Below, in pieces: positions 20,641 through 33,293 of a stretch of DNA of 64,000 bases (position 1 is the first letter of the stretch; every line of letters starts with the position of its first letter). Location of the stretch: NCBI GenBank assembly GCA_946800325.1, contig OX326958.1, positions 11,790,001-11,854,000 of the forward strand. The letters are read 5' to 3'. Position numbers and translations under genes: made by a program. Source of the DNA: Luzula sylvatica (taxonomy: Eukaryota; Streptophyta; Magnoliopsida; Poales; Juncaceae). The notes beneath the pieces are model-generated. The model ran no database searches and was not told the DNA's origin. It saw only the letters and a list, made by a program, of their open reading frames with translations.

Positions 20641-21138
20641 TCATGGAACATTTGGAATTGGAGTTGGAATTGAAGTTATTGGACTCCCATGAAGGGTGGG
20701 GATTCTCGTCTGGGTTTTATCAACAAAACCATACCCATTTGGAATTGTAGTTGGAACCGAAGTCATGGATTTTCGAAGCAATGTGAGGATCGACTTTGAA
20801 ATTTTAGTCGGAATTGAGGTTATTGAATTACCGAGAGTAGTGGGAACTGGAATCGACGTTATTAGTTTCCGTGAATTATCGGACATCATCTTTGGAAGTT
20901 TCGGCATGACGAGGTCAATCGGGAGAATAGTTGGATTTGAGGTACTAGGAATTGCGAAAATATTGGTTCGAGTTGCAAGAATTGCAGGCAGTGTATTTGA
21001 TGGTATTGTCGGCGCTATATTGGGAATGCTAGGAAACTTAGGTGTAATAGTTTCGAAAAGTGGACGAGCAGCGATACTTCCATTAATACTCATCAAACCG
21101 AGAAAAAATGGAAGGAAGAACTTCACAGAAAAAGCCAT
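20641..21138 (-). CDS. secreted IP-rich repeat protein, PELPK-like, copy 1 (165 aa)
   Basis: Single-exon minus-strand gene. Residues 1-23 form a signal peptide (MAFSVKFFLPFFLGLMSING, then SIA), with the ARPL segment typical of the mature start of several plant secreted wall proteins. The mature part has no Cys and repeats short IP-containing motifs: PSIPNI, TSIPVP, TSIPTKI, TSVPTTIP, RIPTL, TSIPTPIPN. This layout recalls small Pro-rich apoplastic proteins such as Arabidopsis PELPK1, but the PELPK pentapeptide itself is not conserved, so I give no gene symbol. A structural or signalling role in the cell wall is inference. The ATG is preceded by a TATA-like run about 95 bp upstream. The protein is identical to that of copy 2. 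A 149-codon frame on the opposite strand is a shadow. Confidence 0.8.
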   Translation of the reverse strand: MAFSVKFFLPFFLGLMSINGSIAARPLFETITPKFPSIPNIAPTIPSNTLPAILATRTNIFAIPSTSNPTILPIDLVMPKLPKMMSDNSRKLITSIPVPTTLGNSITSIPTKISKSILTLLRKSMTSVPTTIPNGYGFVDKTQTRIPTLHGSPITSIPTPIPNVP

Positions 21139-21231
21139 TACTTGATGAAGAACTAGAAATGTTTTGATGTCTTGAAATGTGGATTGACAATGTTTAGAAC
21201 AATATACTTGGATATCGGATGAGATGAAAAA

Positions 21232-21239
21232 TATATATA
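21232..21239 (-). promoter_or_regulatory. TATA-like box of the IP-repeat gene, copy 1
   Basis: TATATATA on the minus strand lies 94-101 bp upstream of the ATG at 21138, followed by a CATCTCATC-containing leader. The same arrangement is at 47894-47901 in copy 2. Confidence 0.5.
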
Positions 21240-21379
21240 GCCGATAAATAATTGGAAGATGTTTTTCAGTTGTAAATTTATGACTTATTTAAATATATAT
21301 ATTTGTTTAGATGTTTTTTGAACTGAAATATACTTGAAATTTGAAATAAAAAGTTTAATAGTTGCAGATGAACGAAAGA

Positions 21380-22689
21380 TAAATTATAATTTACCAAACC
21401 CATTATTTTGGACCCATATTTATGCAATTTCCTCATTGCACCTCATAACAACTCATACCACATCATCATAATTATTTCAACCATTAGATTATGATATGTG
21501 GCAATATATGAACCATAGATTAACCTTTGATTTTGTGTGATTATGTTTTATTTGTAGACATTTATGTGTTCCTTATTTTACACATAGTTTTAAACAATTT
21601 TAAAAGGCCACATCACCTTACATTGATGACGTGTCAAAATATTATTTTTTAGGTTCATGTTGGACCAGTTGTATTTGATTTTAAATTTTTTCAAAATATG
21701 TTACATGATCAATTATGAATACAAATAGAATGTGAATAGTTCAAATATCTAACATTAATAAATTAATATATAATATCATAAAACATACATCAAATATTGT
21801 TAGTATTTTCAATAATTTAAAAAAATTAAGAAATATATTCGCTTGAATTTTATCTTTATTTTGAGATCCATATTATAATATATTTAATATTTTTCTCTAA
21901 CTTAAAATTATGAAAACAATTATGTAAAAAAATATAAAAATAAATATAATTACATTAATGACTTGTAAGCCTAATAATTATTATTTTGAAAACTATAATT
22001 GAAAAAATTGCACATACTACTAAGTATGTTATTATCACATATTCAATATTTTTCTCAACTTAAATTATGAAAGAAATTATGTAAAAAAAATATAATTACA
22101 TTAATGACTTGTAATCCTTATTATTATTATTTTTAAATATATAATTAAAAAAATGCACATCCTAATTATTATTATTATTTTTAAAATAATTATGTTATAT
22201 ATTTTTTTACTTAAAACAGTTTCTTGTTAATCTTCAAAAAAAATAATGAAAGATATTTATTTACTAAACACAAATAATTTCTTTAACTTATATAATATTT
22301 TTCAATAATAAACATGAAACATAAAATGTATCAGACACAAATAATTTTTTTAAACTTTTACAGTGTTATTAGATATGAAAATTTAAAATATCATATGATT
22401 TTGATTTTTGTTTTATGTCCACTCATGTTGTTTTATTATTTTATAATTACATTTATTCTTTTTTGTATGTGTTGCATTAAAGTACTAAATAAATATTTCG
22501 CAATGTGTCATATTAAAAAATTGTATAATAATTTTGTCATCATCCAAATTCCTTAATTAATATGATATTTATTTTCATAAAGTCTTATATTTGATCCCGA
22601 AAAATCATAACTATATACTATGTGTATATATTATGTGTATGGTAAAATAAATGAAACAAAACCGCCGCGAAGCGCGGGTAATCTCCTAG
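21380..22689 (+). mobile_element. non-autonomous Helitron, copy 1 (3' end certain, 5' end approximate)
   Basis: The 3' end has the Helitron signature: a GC-rich hairpin CCGCG-AAG-CGCGG (22665-22677), 8 nt, then CTAG at 22686-22689 followed by T. The 5' part starts near AATTTACCAAACCCATTATT and resembles the start of the Helitron at about 43910. No clear 5' TC could be fixed. The 80-codon frame at 22314-22556 is low-complexity AT sequence. No Rep/helicase is present. It lies about 240 bp upstream of the IP-repeat gene start. Confidence 0.8.
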
Positions 22690-23084
22690 TTTAAATTTAA
22701 ATTCAAATTCAAATCTCAATACCAAAAACAAATATAAGAGTCTATATATGGTGCAAACCATTTTCAACAAGAATGCCTCGATGAGGTCAGCAAATCGAGG
22801 CTCGGTTGATTAGTAATCGGTCTTTTTTTTGGCCCGTCCAAAATTATATATAGGAATTTTCCCCGGCCCGATTAACGACATGCCCGATTAACGGTGAATT
22901 TTTAACCCGCACATTAGGTCCGTACTGGACAGGACTAGCCCCGTACAGATGATACGAGACCGTGCCCGTACGGGTCTCTTGACTCTTCACGTCTTTGAAC
23001 TTACTATTTCAATTACTTATTTAGTTTTTTTTGGATAAATTTTTAGATAAATTTGTATTGTTCTCTTCAAGTCTTTGCACCTAA
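22690..23084. other. intergenic within copy 1
   Basis: A GC-richer patch at 22860-22990 (CCCGTACAGATGATAC, CCGTGCCCGTACGGGTCTC) contains the near-palindrome CCCGTACGGG at 22967-22976. Copy 2 carries 38 extra bases inside this patch at about 49620-49657. No gene. Confidence 0.4.
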
Positions 23085-24353
23085 GGGCATGTTTGTTTTG
23101 CAGTAACTCAGTCATATTGTAAGTCGAACTACTGCATTAATCTATTTTTTGTTGTTTGGTTTGATGTAATTTGCCAAACTACTGCAAGTCGACTTACATT
23201 GTTTCTCTCTTTTTCGGCAACTCAACCTCCCCTCAAATTTACATGAAGTGGAGATACATCACAACATAACCTCTCCTTAAATAGGGATTATTTTTTCATT
23301 ATGTTAATTTAAAAAATTAATCAAGCACAATAATCCGAATAAATAAATAAACACTGCCCACAATAATCTAAATAAATAAATAAACACAAATCTACGTCAA
23401 GAAATTATTACATTTAAATATAAGTATAAATTATATTTTCATTGTGTTAATATAAGAATATAATTAAGCACCATAATCTCAAAATAACTAAAATTATTTT
23501 AAATATTGATTTTATATATTATTTTAAAATATTTCTAATTATTTTGTCATTTTCTTAATATTTATAAATATGAATTATATTTTAAATATTTGCGTTTTCT
23601 AATAATTAGCAATGAACTGTAACGCTAGACTCATTACCAATTCAAAGAAACACCGAAATATTTTAAAATATAATTAATATTTGCATAAATTATAAATATT
23701 GAGAAATATTATAAATTATTTTAAAACATTACTAGTATTTCAGAATATTAAAACATGATGTATACAAAATTAATATTTATATATTTCATTTAAATTATTG
23801 TGTTTGATTAATTTTTTAGTTCTCAAATGAAAATATGATCCATACTTATACTTGAACATAATAATTTTTATGTCAAAATTATTTTGTTTGAAAAATATGA
23901 TTATTCTTGATATAAAATACTTATAATTTTAATTTATTAAGATTTGATAAAAAAAATTACAATTTTTATTTTGATGTTTTTTTTTCAAATAATATAGATT
24001 TTAGATATACATATATATGGATGCAATATGGGTTAATATATCAAGGAAAAAACCAATTTCTACATCTCTGAGGGTCATATCTCAAATTTTCAAACTTTTT
24101 GGTCTATTGTAGTAAATCTGAAATATATTGTGTCTTCTTATAAAATTTTGCCCAAATTTATTTGCAAATTTTAGTAGATATAAATCTTGAAATTCATAAT
24201 TCAATTACATCAACCCAAACATAAAAACTATAAATTCAGTAGTTTCACTTTCGTGAATCCAAACATTTAAATTTGAAGTGCATTTCCGGGAAGTCGACTT
24301 GCGGAAAGTTAATTTACTTCAGGTAATTTCTAACACGGTCACCCAAACATGCC
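23085..24353. mobile_element. PIF/Harbinger-like non-autonomous element, 1.27 kb, copy 1 only
   Basis: Inverted ends GGGCATGTTTG and CAAACATGCC, adjoining TAA on the left and TTA on the right. Copy 2 has the empty site (GCACTTATTGTATTG at 49780), so the insertion is directly visible. The TWA target and the GGGCATGTTTG terminus are typical of Tourist/Harbinger elements. The left flank reads CTAA where the empty site has TTA, so the duplication is imperfect. The interior is AT-rich and noncoding. Confidence 0.85.
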
Positions 24354-24672
24354 TTATTGTATTGTATTGTTTGCCTCCATCCGCCCCAAATATGCCTCTC
24401 CTTCTGCGGTTTTCGCAACCAATCTCGCATTTTTGAATTGCTTATTTAATTATCCTCCGATATCTTAAAAAATTAATGCCAAATTAATTACTATTACTAG
24501 CCTCATAATCATGCACACTAAAACAACACAAAACAATTGTAAATTTGTTTAAATAAGAATCGAAGAGAAGTTATCACGCAACTGGAATGATATAATCATT
24601 AATTTTACGATTGTGATTTTATATATGATTTTTCAATTAGTATCAAGTAAAATACATAATATATATGTAATA

Positions 24673-24958
24673 TACGGATTCGGATCCGGATATTATACTT
24701 CCTTGTATGGCTTCAACCATACAATCAAAAAATATACGGATTCGGATCCGGATTCGGATCCGGATCCGGATACTCGAATCTGGTTCCGAGTATCCGGATC
24801 CTAAAAATATCCAAAAATATCCAGACCCGTCTCCGACATCAAAATCGAATATCGAATTTGCTTTCCGGTTCAAAAATGGATATTTTTTTCGAATCCGGAT
24901 ATTTCTTTGGATAATGTTCGGGTCGGTTCGGGTAATATCCACACCATTGACACCCCTA
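24673..24958. mobile_element. truncated hAT-type low-complexity element, copy 1
   Basis: GGATTCGGATCCGGAT-type repeats lead to a right end TTGACACCCCTA, the complement of the TAGGGGTGTCAA hAT-like terminus seen also at 13817. I find no left terminus, so it is truncated or diverged. The open frames rich in RIRIR or DSDPD are products of the repeat. The same element in copy 2 (50107-50370) has fewer GGATCC units. Confidence 0.55.
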
Positions 24959-24959
24959 A

Positions 24960-25240
24960 TTACTACTACTAGTCTATTAATCTGTTTACATGTACAAATT
25001 CAAGCCGAGTTCCCATCTAAAATATTTGAATTTGGTCCTTTGTTGAATTTGATATGTTTTGATATGATTTGGTATTAACATGTGTTTGTTTATTGGCAAT
25101 GATCATATTCAACACAGTTCATTTTTTTTACTCAACAAGTATAAGTATATAGAAAGTCCATGGTGAAAATAAAGAAGATAGTCTAGGAACTTTAGCAGTA
25201 TTGCATGAAACTAAACTTTCAAGATTATGCTATTAATATT
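24960..25240 (+). repeat. copy of the gene D 3' flank
   Basis: Matches 16981-17145 joined to 18985-19070, through AATTCAAGCCGAGTTCCCAT and AACAAGTATAAGTATA. It proves that the foldback at 17150-18985 is an insertion. It also links the large duplication to the oxidoreductase cluster. Confidence 0.85.
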
Positions 25241-25816
25241 ACTCAGAACGATAAATAATATGTTTTGAAAAAAAGAACGAGAAATTGTTATGCACTTCGA
25301 CTGAATTTTCAAGAAATAACTGTTATTGCCTTTTAAAAATTATGTAACATACTTGAATTTTCAAAAATAAAAATAAAAATACAATGTAATCATTTAATTG
25401 TACTTTTTTGCATCATATCTCTTTTCATATGTCATATTACCAAAAAAATCTCTTGAAAAATGATCAAAATCAGTGCAAAAAAATAAAATAAATAGACGAT
25501 AGATAAAATCACAGATAAATAAAGATTTGAGTTATTTTATTTTTTGCGTTTTAAGAATTAAGATATATATACAATCAAATATAATTTTGGGAGAATAACA
25601 TGATATATCTAAAAATGTTACCGTCTCGTTTCAGATACACAAAAGATTTCAAATGAAATCTAATTTTGAAATACATATAAAATATAAAATATTGACATAT
25701 ATTTTATTTCACATTACAGATTTAAAAGGCAAAGAACATTTCACTTTGATGAAATGCATGAGCTTGAACACTCTTCATTTGAAAAATAAACGGAGATCAA
25801 TTCCAAGTGCAAAAGG

Positions 25817-25817
<1 letters not shown>

Positions 25818-25863
<46 letters not shown>
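25818..25863. repeat. (TA)n microsatellite at foldback insertion, left part
   Basis: About 22 TA units. Another ~24 units lie at 28460-28505 beyond the inserted foldback. Copy 2 has a single shorter run at 51228-51248 with no insert. Confidence 0.95.
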
Positions 25864-25867
<4 letters not shown>

Positions 25868-28455
25868 TGGGCTATGGTGTTTTTAGGAGCATCAAAGGTG
25901 TTGTGCTCACAATTTTTTAACCGTTTGATACGTATGGAGATTTGAGCGTGATAGATTACATTTATGCACTTAACGATCCGTTGATATTAATTTTCTCCGT
26001 TACCCTTTCTCTCTGTTCTTTTTCCTCTTTATTATGACTTCGTTTCTTTCAATACTTCTCTCTCAGATGCACTCTTTAATGGAGAGGAGAGATGAACCTC
26101 CATGAACTTTATTAATCAATTTTCTCTTGCTCTCATGGAGAATGGAGATGAACTCTCCAACGATCAATTTTCTCTCACGAGATGGGCTGCTCTCTAGTCA
26201 AGGATTTCTTTTCCGAGTGTAAGTAGGTTAGGTGAGTTTCTCGCTGGTAGCAAGCTGCTGTGGAGCCGCCTTGAAGAATCTCGCTCGATTAAGCATGGTG
26301 TAGGCGGAGACTATTTCTCCCCGTGCTGTAATCACCCCAATTTGGTTGAAAAATCCAGTTTCTAGTTAATCGATATCAATATTTCGTCCATTATATCAAT
26401 TCTAATTTCAATTTCCCCTTATTAGGTCGATACAATTTAAAACTCAGAATCACTAGATTAAAACGAAGGAAGCAAATTCATAAACCTCTCATCGCAGGAT
26501 CAAGCACCGTACCTAAATTTGACCAGAATCAATTTCAATACCAATATATGGTACATCAGAACTAGCAATGCGGCACACATTTCAGCCCTATGTACATGTA
26601 GAAGAATACTCTGGTACATCAGAACTAGCAATGCGAACAAATTTCATGAACTTGACATTATTCCTTTAGTGCCTCTGTTATTTATTTGTTATATTTTAGA
26701 AATTTCTCGTGTCTAATATGGGTGAAAATGATGAAGGTTAAAGATTTGCATGCCCCTAATTCCTTAATTGTTTAGATCAAATTCGTGAGTGTTGTTTTGT
26801 ATTTATCTCAGTTAAGCAAAACAAAGGTTGAAATTAAATAGGATGACCACGAAGTAATTTTAATATTTTATAGGAGAATTATTTTGACATTGATCTTTGA
26901 GACTATTTGTTTCAGGGCATAAACGTTGGTGGATTCCCAGGGCCTTCACTCGACTTAGAGGTCACAATTTCACACAAATTATCGACAATGCTTTGGTCTC
27001 GAGCCTCCGTTCAATCCGGGCCTACATGATCAATTGAAGCAAAATGAATAAAATGATATTAGATGAATGAAATTGTAATTCAAGGATTATTTCCATATTT
27101 TAAAATTTCATGGACTTCTATTTTGTAATTTTAGTTTTATTGGTACAATTCATGTATAATGTATTTGGCACTATCCAATATTTATGTCCATATACAATTC
27201 ATTTTCAAATATAACACTGGTACCAACCCAATATATTGGTGCCATTAAAGTTCATATGTATTGCATCCCAATTATCCATCACTACAACGTTACAATCTCA
27301 ATTATCTATCTCAACAAAGTTACGCAATGTCTAAACTCTCTAACCACGACCATAACCCTTATAATACAATCCATTTCGTCTCGACTGATTATAATTGTAA
27401 ACCAAATCGTATACCTAACCAGCCCCAAACCATTGTGGCACCGGTCGATGTTCGTACAGAGATGCCAGTTTAGGTACCAGACTACCACTCGATGTTCGTA
27501 CGTACCAGTCATGCCAGTTTATTAGGTGCTAGTCGATGATTGTACCAGTCATGCATGTTTAGGTACTAGTCAATGTTCGCTGCTTAAATATCACTGTGAG
27601 AGTTCAAGGTAGAACTGCACATATTGCAATGGCGCACCTCATTTGCCCGTTTTCAGATTTGAAGATTATGCGAAAAGGTCCTCATACAATTCCAATTTGC
27701 TAAATCATCTGCAAAACGTGGACAATTAGGAATTAAAAAATATTCGCGATGTAAAAATCATGGTTAAATAAATACATGTTTTGTTAGAATACTAAATTCA
27801 ATGTGGGGCAGTGCTACTCAAAGATTAGAAGTGATGTACTTTGGTATAATGCTGAATTTGTGCCTCAACGTACATAAGTGAAAGTAAGACATATATTTAA
27901 TGTCATTTCTTCTATTTTTTTGAGTAATTATTACGAATTAGTTAAATCAGGGGTACCTTTTTTCACAGAGAAAACCAAACCCGGAGAAGACTGCTTTACG
28001 GCACCAGGAGAAAAAGTAAATTGCACCAAAGAAGAGAGGGAGAGTTCGCAATACAAAGATTGTGCTGAGACTGGAGGGAGTCAATCGACCAAGATAAAAT
28101 CTCACCTAACCTCTTCGCACTCAGAAGAGGATTCCTTGACTAGAGAGCAGGATTGCGGAAAATTCACCTCCATGAGAGCGAGAGAAAATTGATCGATAGA
28201 GTTCAGGGAGGTTCATCTCTCCATCTCTCCATTATAGAGTAGATCTGAGAGAGAAGTATTGAAAGAAAAGAAAGCCATAACAATTAACAAAGAGGGAAAA
28301 GGGACGGAGACCAAATATATAACGGAGAAAATTAATATCAACGGATCATTAAAGAGCATAAATGTAATCTATCACGCTCAAATCTCTATGTGTATCAAAC
28401 GGTTAAAAAATTGTGAGCACCAACACCCTTAATGCTCCTAAAAGCACCATACCCC

Positions 28456-28459
<4 letters not shown>
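25864..28459. mobile_element. foldback element inserted in (TA)n, 2.6 kb, copy 1 only
   Basis: The left end GAGATGGGCTATGGTGTTTT and the right end, on the complement AAATGGGGTATGGTGCTTTT, start inverted arms of about 350-400 bp. They share TTAACCGTTTGATAC, GATTTGAGCGTGATAGATTA, ATCCGTTGATATTAATTTTC, CTTCTCTCTCAGAT and AGGTTAGGTGAG. Copy 2 lacks the element and keeps a simple (TA)n. The interior (about 26250-28080) carries a 62-bp spaced repeat of TGGTACATCAGAACTAGCAA (26549 and 26611) and a 40-50 bp degenerate tandem repeat around CGATGTTCGTAC (27445-27570). No transposase or recognisable captured gene. Open frames within the arms at 27878-28192 are not supported. Confidence 0.92.
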
Positions 28460-28505
<46 letters not shown>

Positions 28506-28510
<5 letters not shown>

Positions 28511-30580
28511 TAAAAATCCACGTACACAGATTATTTGTACATTATCTCCGTTTAAATTTCCTCTAAAAAAGCGCTTTTAACAAATATCCTTAAGGAATCT
28601 AGAAAGGACATGAAATCTCCCATCTAGTAAACAGAAAAAAACCCCCTTCTAGTAAACAAAAATTCTATAATAGTTTGTTGTGTTTTTAAAACAACCGTTT
28701 TGCTATTATGATTTTATTTTATAGTTTATTGCATAAATAAATGATGGAAAATTAAAATTATTTTAAACAATAATAATTATATAAAAGCTTGTTGTATTGT
28801 TTTCTTATTGTATTGTGTTCAACTACATTTCTTAAACAATTCTCGTCATACTTGTCCAAATTTAATATCACCGTATATACAATTACAATTTTATCTTTTG
28901 CAAAAGAAAACTATTTGGTGAATATGTGAATACGAGATTTAATTTTGGTTCCTATTAAATTGTTTATATGAATGATATGCTATTTACAATAATTGTATAT
29001 ACGAGTTTTAATATCATCGTATATACAACTATACTATTTGCTGAGTGTGTGAATTATTCCCACTCAATAAAAATTATAACTTTTAGAATAATATATTTTT
29101 CTGAAACATAATACATTTATGTTTAATTATCATTGTATAAATATTTTGAAATAAATAAATAAATAAATAAATTATTAAAAATGTAAATATTCATATTAGA
29201 ATAGATAAAAGGGATAAATATTGATCGTTGCTTTTAATTCTAGTTATCATGTTTTGTTGTATTCTTCACGAAGCGATTGAATAGAAATATGTAATGTTAT
29301 TATCACCTAATTTGTTCCATCTGCAAGAGGAACGTTATTGTCATTTCTCCTCTTGCATTAGTGTGATAAAGCGACTTTCTCTTTCAACTTCAGTCTTGAT
29401 GTTAGTTCATTTTTTGTAGGTAGACTTATTTCTTGTTGTAAGTCAATGACGTTTATACAATTTTTACATCTTTGTAATTGTGTGTCCAAATTTTTTTTTT
29501 TTAAGTGAAACTTAATTCATGAAATTTGAATATTATTGATTTTATTTTTTATTTGTGATATCAATTGGGCCGCAAGTTTTTGTTTGGGGAGTTAGTGAAA
29601 TTATCATTCTTTGGTTAAAGACCATCTTTGGAGACCAATTATCAAATTTAAACTACAGTTTTCTTTTTTGTTAGTGTATGTGAACCTTTGACCTCGTAGT
29701 TCTATTTCCGCGTGGCCATTATCATAGATGAATTTGTTAAACGCGTTTCATTTCATTCAAGGGATGCGGATTCCCGATAATTTTGGTCGCATTACTGAGC
29801 ATGTTAAAGTCACCTATTATGATTATAGGGTTGTTAGTGGATGCTATTAGCGTGCTAAGCTCTTGAAAGAAATTCAACTTTAGGTTTCCCTCATTTGATG
29901 AGTTGTTACAAATGTGAAATGTATTATGTTAGATCAATTTTAGGTTTCCCTCTTGTAGGAAATTCAATTTCAAGTATTGTGAATTTTATGTTTTAAGACA
30001 TTTGTGTTAGGCTTTCTCCTGATACAGAGGTTATATAAGTGATTTGATTTAAATTATTCGGACTTTGTAATTGTTGAACATAGCTTTGTTATTATATTAT
30101 TTTTCGAATCAAATTGCAGTTTACGAAACACTAACTCAAAACAGACTACAAACTAAATAAGGACTCAACTAAACATCCTAATTGACCATCATAAGACTCT
30201 CAACATCGGAATTTTCTGTAGGATTTTCAAAAGTTTCTTTTCCGAATAGGCCAATTAATTCGTGGAGTGTCATTTTTAGCTCTATCTGCATGATCTGGAC
30301 TTCCTCGTGGCAAAATTTGCCTAAGTTTTACAACCTATTTCGATCATTGTTATAACTTCTGTAAAACACTGTTTGTAATTCGGATCCCTCTGAAAAATAC
30401 AGCAATAATAATTAAATACTAACTTTAGAAAGATAAGTTTGTATGACTTTATGATAAGATTTTGATCATCTGATTTTGTTTCAAGAAAAGGACCTTTGAT
30501 TAGAATTTTCTTATTTTGTGACTTCTAAAAAAAAAATGAGAGGTATGTTACGTTCTGCTTCATCGTGAAACGGTACTATT
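28506..30580. other. noncoding remainder of R1
   Basis: AT-rich; no gene. A stretch at 29937-30226 is present here and deleted in copy 2 (junction at 53553). Confidence 0.5.
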
Positions 30581-30584
30581 TCCT

Positions 30585-33060
30585 CTGCGATTGCTTATTT
30601 AGTTATCCTCCGATATCTTAAAAAACTAATGTCGAGGTAAATATTTTTACTACCCTCATAAATATGCACACTCAAACAACACAAACCAATTCTAAATTCA
30701 GAACTAATTGTTTATATAAAAATCAACAGACATTATCATACAATTAGAATGATAAAATCATTCAAAAGCTATGTTCAAACTAATAAAGTGTGAATTATAA
30801 GCAGGTACATGTGTACCGTGGAACTTACCGATTAAAAACATGCCGGCAAAAGAAAACAACAGTTCTAAAACTATTATCGCGATACTTCTCCAACTAGTGA
30901 TATATATGATATTAACAATTAATGAAATATACTTAATATCATCATTATGATGGAAAGTTCTATGATAGACCCATTTTTTTTTATCATGGACCTATTTTTA
31001 AAAAATTATTTTAAGAATTTTAGATATTTATTAATTAATTATACAAAATTTATGTTTTGGATAGTATTAGATGATAAATATACACTAGAATCTTACAAAA
31101 AAAAATCATTATTTAACAAATATTCGATTTTTTTTTAATTTTTTTAAAATGGGTCTATCATAGAACCCCCTGATAGTGTTCAGTTCAAATTAATTTAGTA
31201 TTAATTTAGTGCTAAATTGCATTCAAGTAAAGAATATTATAATCAAAATTAAGCATATATGTAAAGAACAAAAATAAATCATACTTTGTGTACAAGGGAA
31301 ATATTTAAAAGCACACTCAGGACAGGCCCCGACAGTTTGGGTGTCCTAATCCGATTTTCTATGTGTTTACAAAATTGCCTTCCAAAAATTATGTAATGTA
31401 CTTGTATTTTATAAAATACAGTCTTAACTATTTAATTGTACTTTTTTGCATCATATATATCTTTTCCTCTGTCATATATATTAGGAAAAAAAATTCTCTT
31501 GAAAACTGATCGAACATCAGTGCAAAATAAATTAATTAAATTTAGATGAAAGATAAAATCACAACTAAATAACGATTGAGTTATTTTAATTTTTGTGTTT
31601 TAAGACATATATAAAATCAAATATAAATTTGTGAGAATAGCAAGTAATATTAATTCAAATGTTACTGTGTCATTTCAGATACTCAATAGATATCAAATTA
31701 TTAATATATATAATTTTAACGAAATTCTTGCATTTATAGAAGTCTACATCATCACTTTAATATGGGTCATTTGATCTGGATCAAAATGTCCAAAATACAT
31801 GTATTTTCATTTGAACATGATATATATAAATCAAGTAATTTAAAAGTTACATGAATCTTGGTCCATCGTGGACCAAGTTCATACATTTTTTGTTTCAATT
31901 GAATAAGAAATATTTTCAAAAAATACCTTAAATTTTTGGATATTGTAATAAACTATAAAATGTACATATATAATAAATGAAAAAAATTATTATTTTAATT
32001 AATTTAAAAAAAAATCCTAATTTTTTTGCAGCATATAATAATAAAAAAACAATATTTGTTATATGTTATATTTATATGAATTTAATATTTCATAAATTAT
32101 ATATAGTTGACTTTTATATTTTTCCTAAAAAACTTACACAAAATAATAATAAGATGAACAACAATATTAAAAAAACACCTTGTAAATATTGAAAAAATAA
32201 AAAATCATGAAACTACTAAAAAAATAAAAGGAGAACGAAAATAAAAAAAACTTGATGTTTAAATATATATTGTTCTATAAATATATTTTCAATGTGTTTA
32301 TTAATTATAGTTTATTTTATTATTATTCGATGTTAGTTTTTCATGAATAATAAATGTAATATTAAAACTTGATGAAAAAATGCATGAGGTTGAACACTGT
32401 CCATTTGAAAAATAAAGAGAGATCAATTCCATGTACAAAAGGATAAAATAATCATATTATTTATACATATATACATTGAAATAAAAATCGAAGTACACGG
32501 ATTATTTACGGTTACGTTATCTCTCTTTGGAAAATAAATGGAGTGGATCTAATCATTGAATACTAAAATTTCTTATAGTTTTAGATTTCCTCAAAAAAAT
32601 CTCCATTAACAAATATCCTCTAATTTTATTTTATTGAGGAAATTGGAGAAATATTGAAGTACCTTATCTAATGAACAAAAATCATGTAATATTTTGTAAT
32701 GTTTTTCAAATGACTGTTTTGTTATTACAATTTTAATTTATATTTACTGTACAAATAAATGATGGGAAACTAAAATTATTGTAAACAATAATGATTATAC
32801 AAAAGTTAATTGTATTATTTTCTTTTTGTATTTTGCCTTTCTTCAAATCTTGTGTTGAATGTTCCATTGCTTATTTAGTTATTCTCTGATATCTTACAAA
32901 GCTAATGGCGAGTCAATTATTTTTACAATTCTCATAATCATGTACACACAAACGATACAAAACAATTGTAAATTCAGAAATAATATTTGTTTAAATAAGA
33001 AATCAAGAGACGTTATCACCCAACTATAATGATATAATCATTCAAAAAGCAATAAGATTA
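30585..33060 (+). repeat. amplified repeat units R2 and start of R3
   Basis: R2 starts at 30585 (GCGATTGCTTATTTAGTTAT) and R3 at 32868 (CCATTGCTTATTTAGTTATT), 2.28 kb apart. Shared internal landmarks with R1 include TTTAATTGTACTTTTTTGCA (31431), AAATGCATGAGGTTGAACAC (32378) and AAGTACACGGATTATTT (32493). No coding region is supported; the short frames at 30947-31138 and 31977-32192 are AT-rich noise. Confidence 0.7.
30957..31166. mobile_element. MITE, 210 bp, in R2 (copy 1)
   Basis: Perfect 21-bp inverted ends GTTCTATGATAGACCCATTT (plus one T) at 30957 and the complement ending at 31166. The paralogous sequence at 13520-13560 runs through without it. A target-site duplication is not clear; TGATRG stands near both sides. 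The same MITE is in copy 2 at about 54290-54500, so it predates the large duplication. Confidence 0.85.
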
Positions 33061-33235
33061 GGCACCCCGCAGATATAATCCCGCAATCAACCCGCTCCTG
33101 ACGTGGTACCTGCACCTTCTGCCACGTCAACAGGTTAAAAATCTATTGAGTACTGGATCGGATCTTGATTTAAGCCCGTTTAACTGCACCCAATAAGAAA
33201 TTAGCGCGTAAATTAGTAAAATAATTCCTGCGCCG

Positions 33236-33236
<1 letters not shown>

Positions 33237-33292
<56 letters not shown>
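33237..33292. repeat. (CT)n microsatellite, copy 1
   Basis: About 27 CT units. The orthologous run in copy 2 (56567-56604) is about nine units shorter. The RERERE open frames are artefacts. Confidence 0.95.

Positions 33293-33293
<1 letters not shown>

Larger units (their letters stand above)
24430..30560 (+). repeat. amplified repeat unit R1 (copy 1)
   Basis: Begins near TTGCTTATTTAATTATCCTC. Its landmark phrases, ATTTAATTGTACTTTTTTGC (25393), GAAATGCATGAGCTTGAACA (25750), ACGTACACAGATTATTTG (28512) and the TTGTATATACGAGTTTTAAT block (28993), recur in the same order in R2 (30585), R4 (41493) and partly R5 (62640), at lower identity than between the two large copies. It is an older tandem amplification. 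No gene is seen in it, apart from inserted elements. Confidence 0.7.

Noticed and set aside
20696..21145. 149-codon plus-strand frame opposite the IP-repeat gene (also 47358-47807)
   Set aside because: The minus-strand frame has a signal peptide and motif-level repeats; the plus frame is its shadow.
22314..22556. 80-codon frame inside the Helitron as a membrane protein
   Set aside because: Hydrophobicity comes from AT-rich codons; the frame is disrupted in the otherwise near-identical copy 2.
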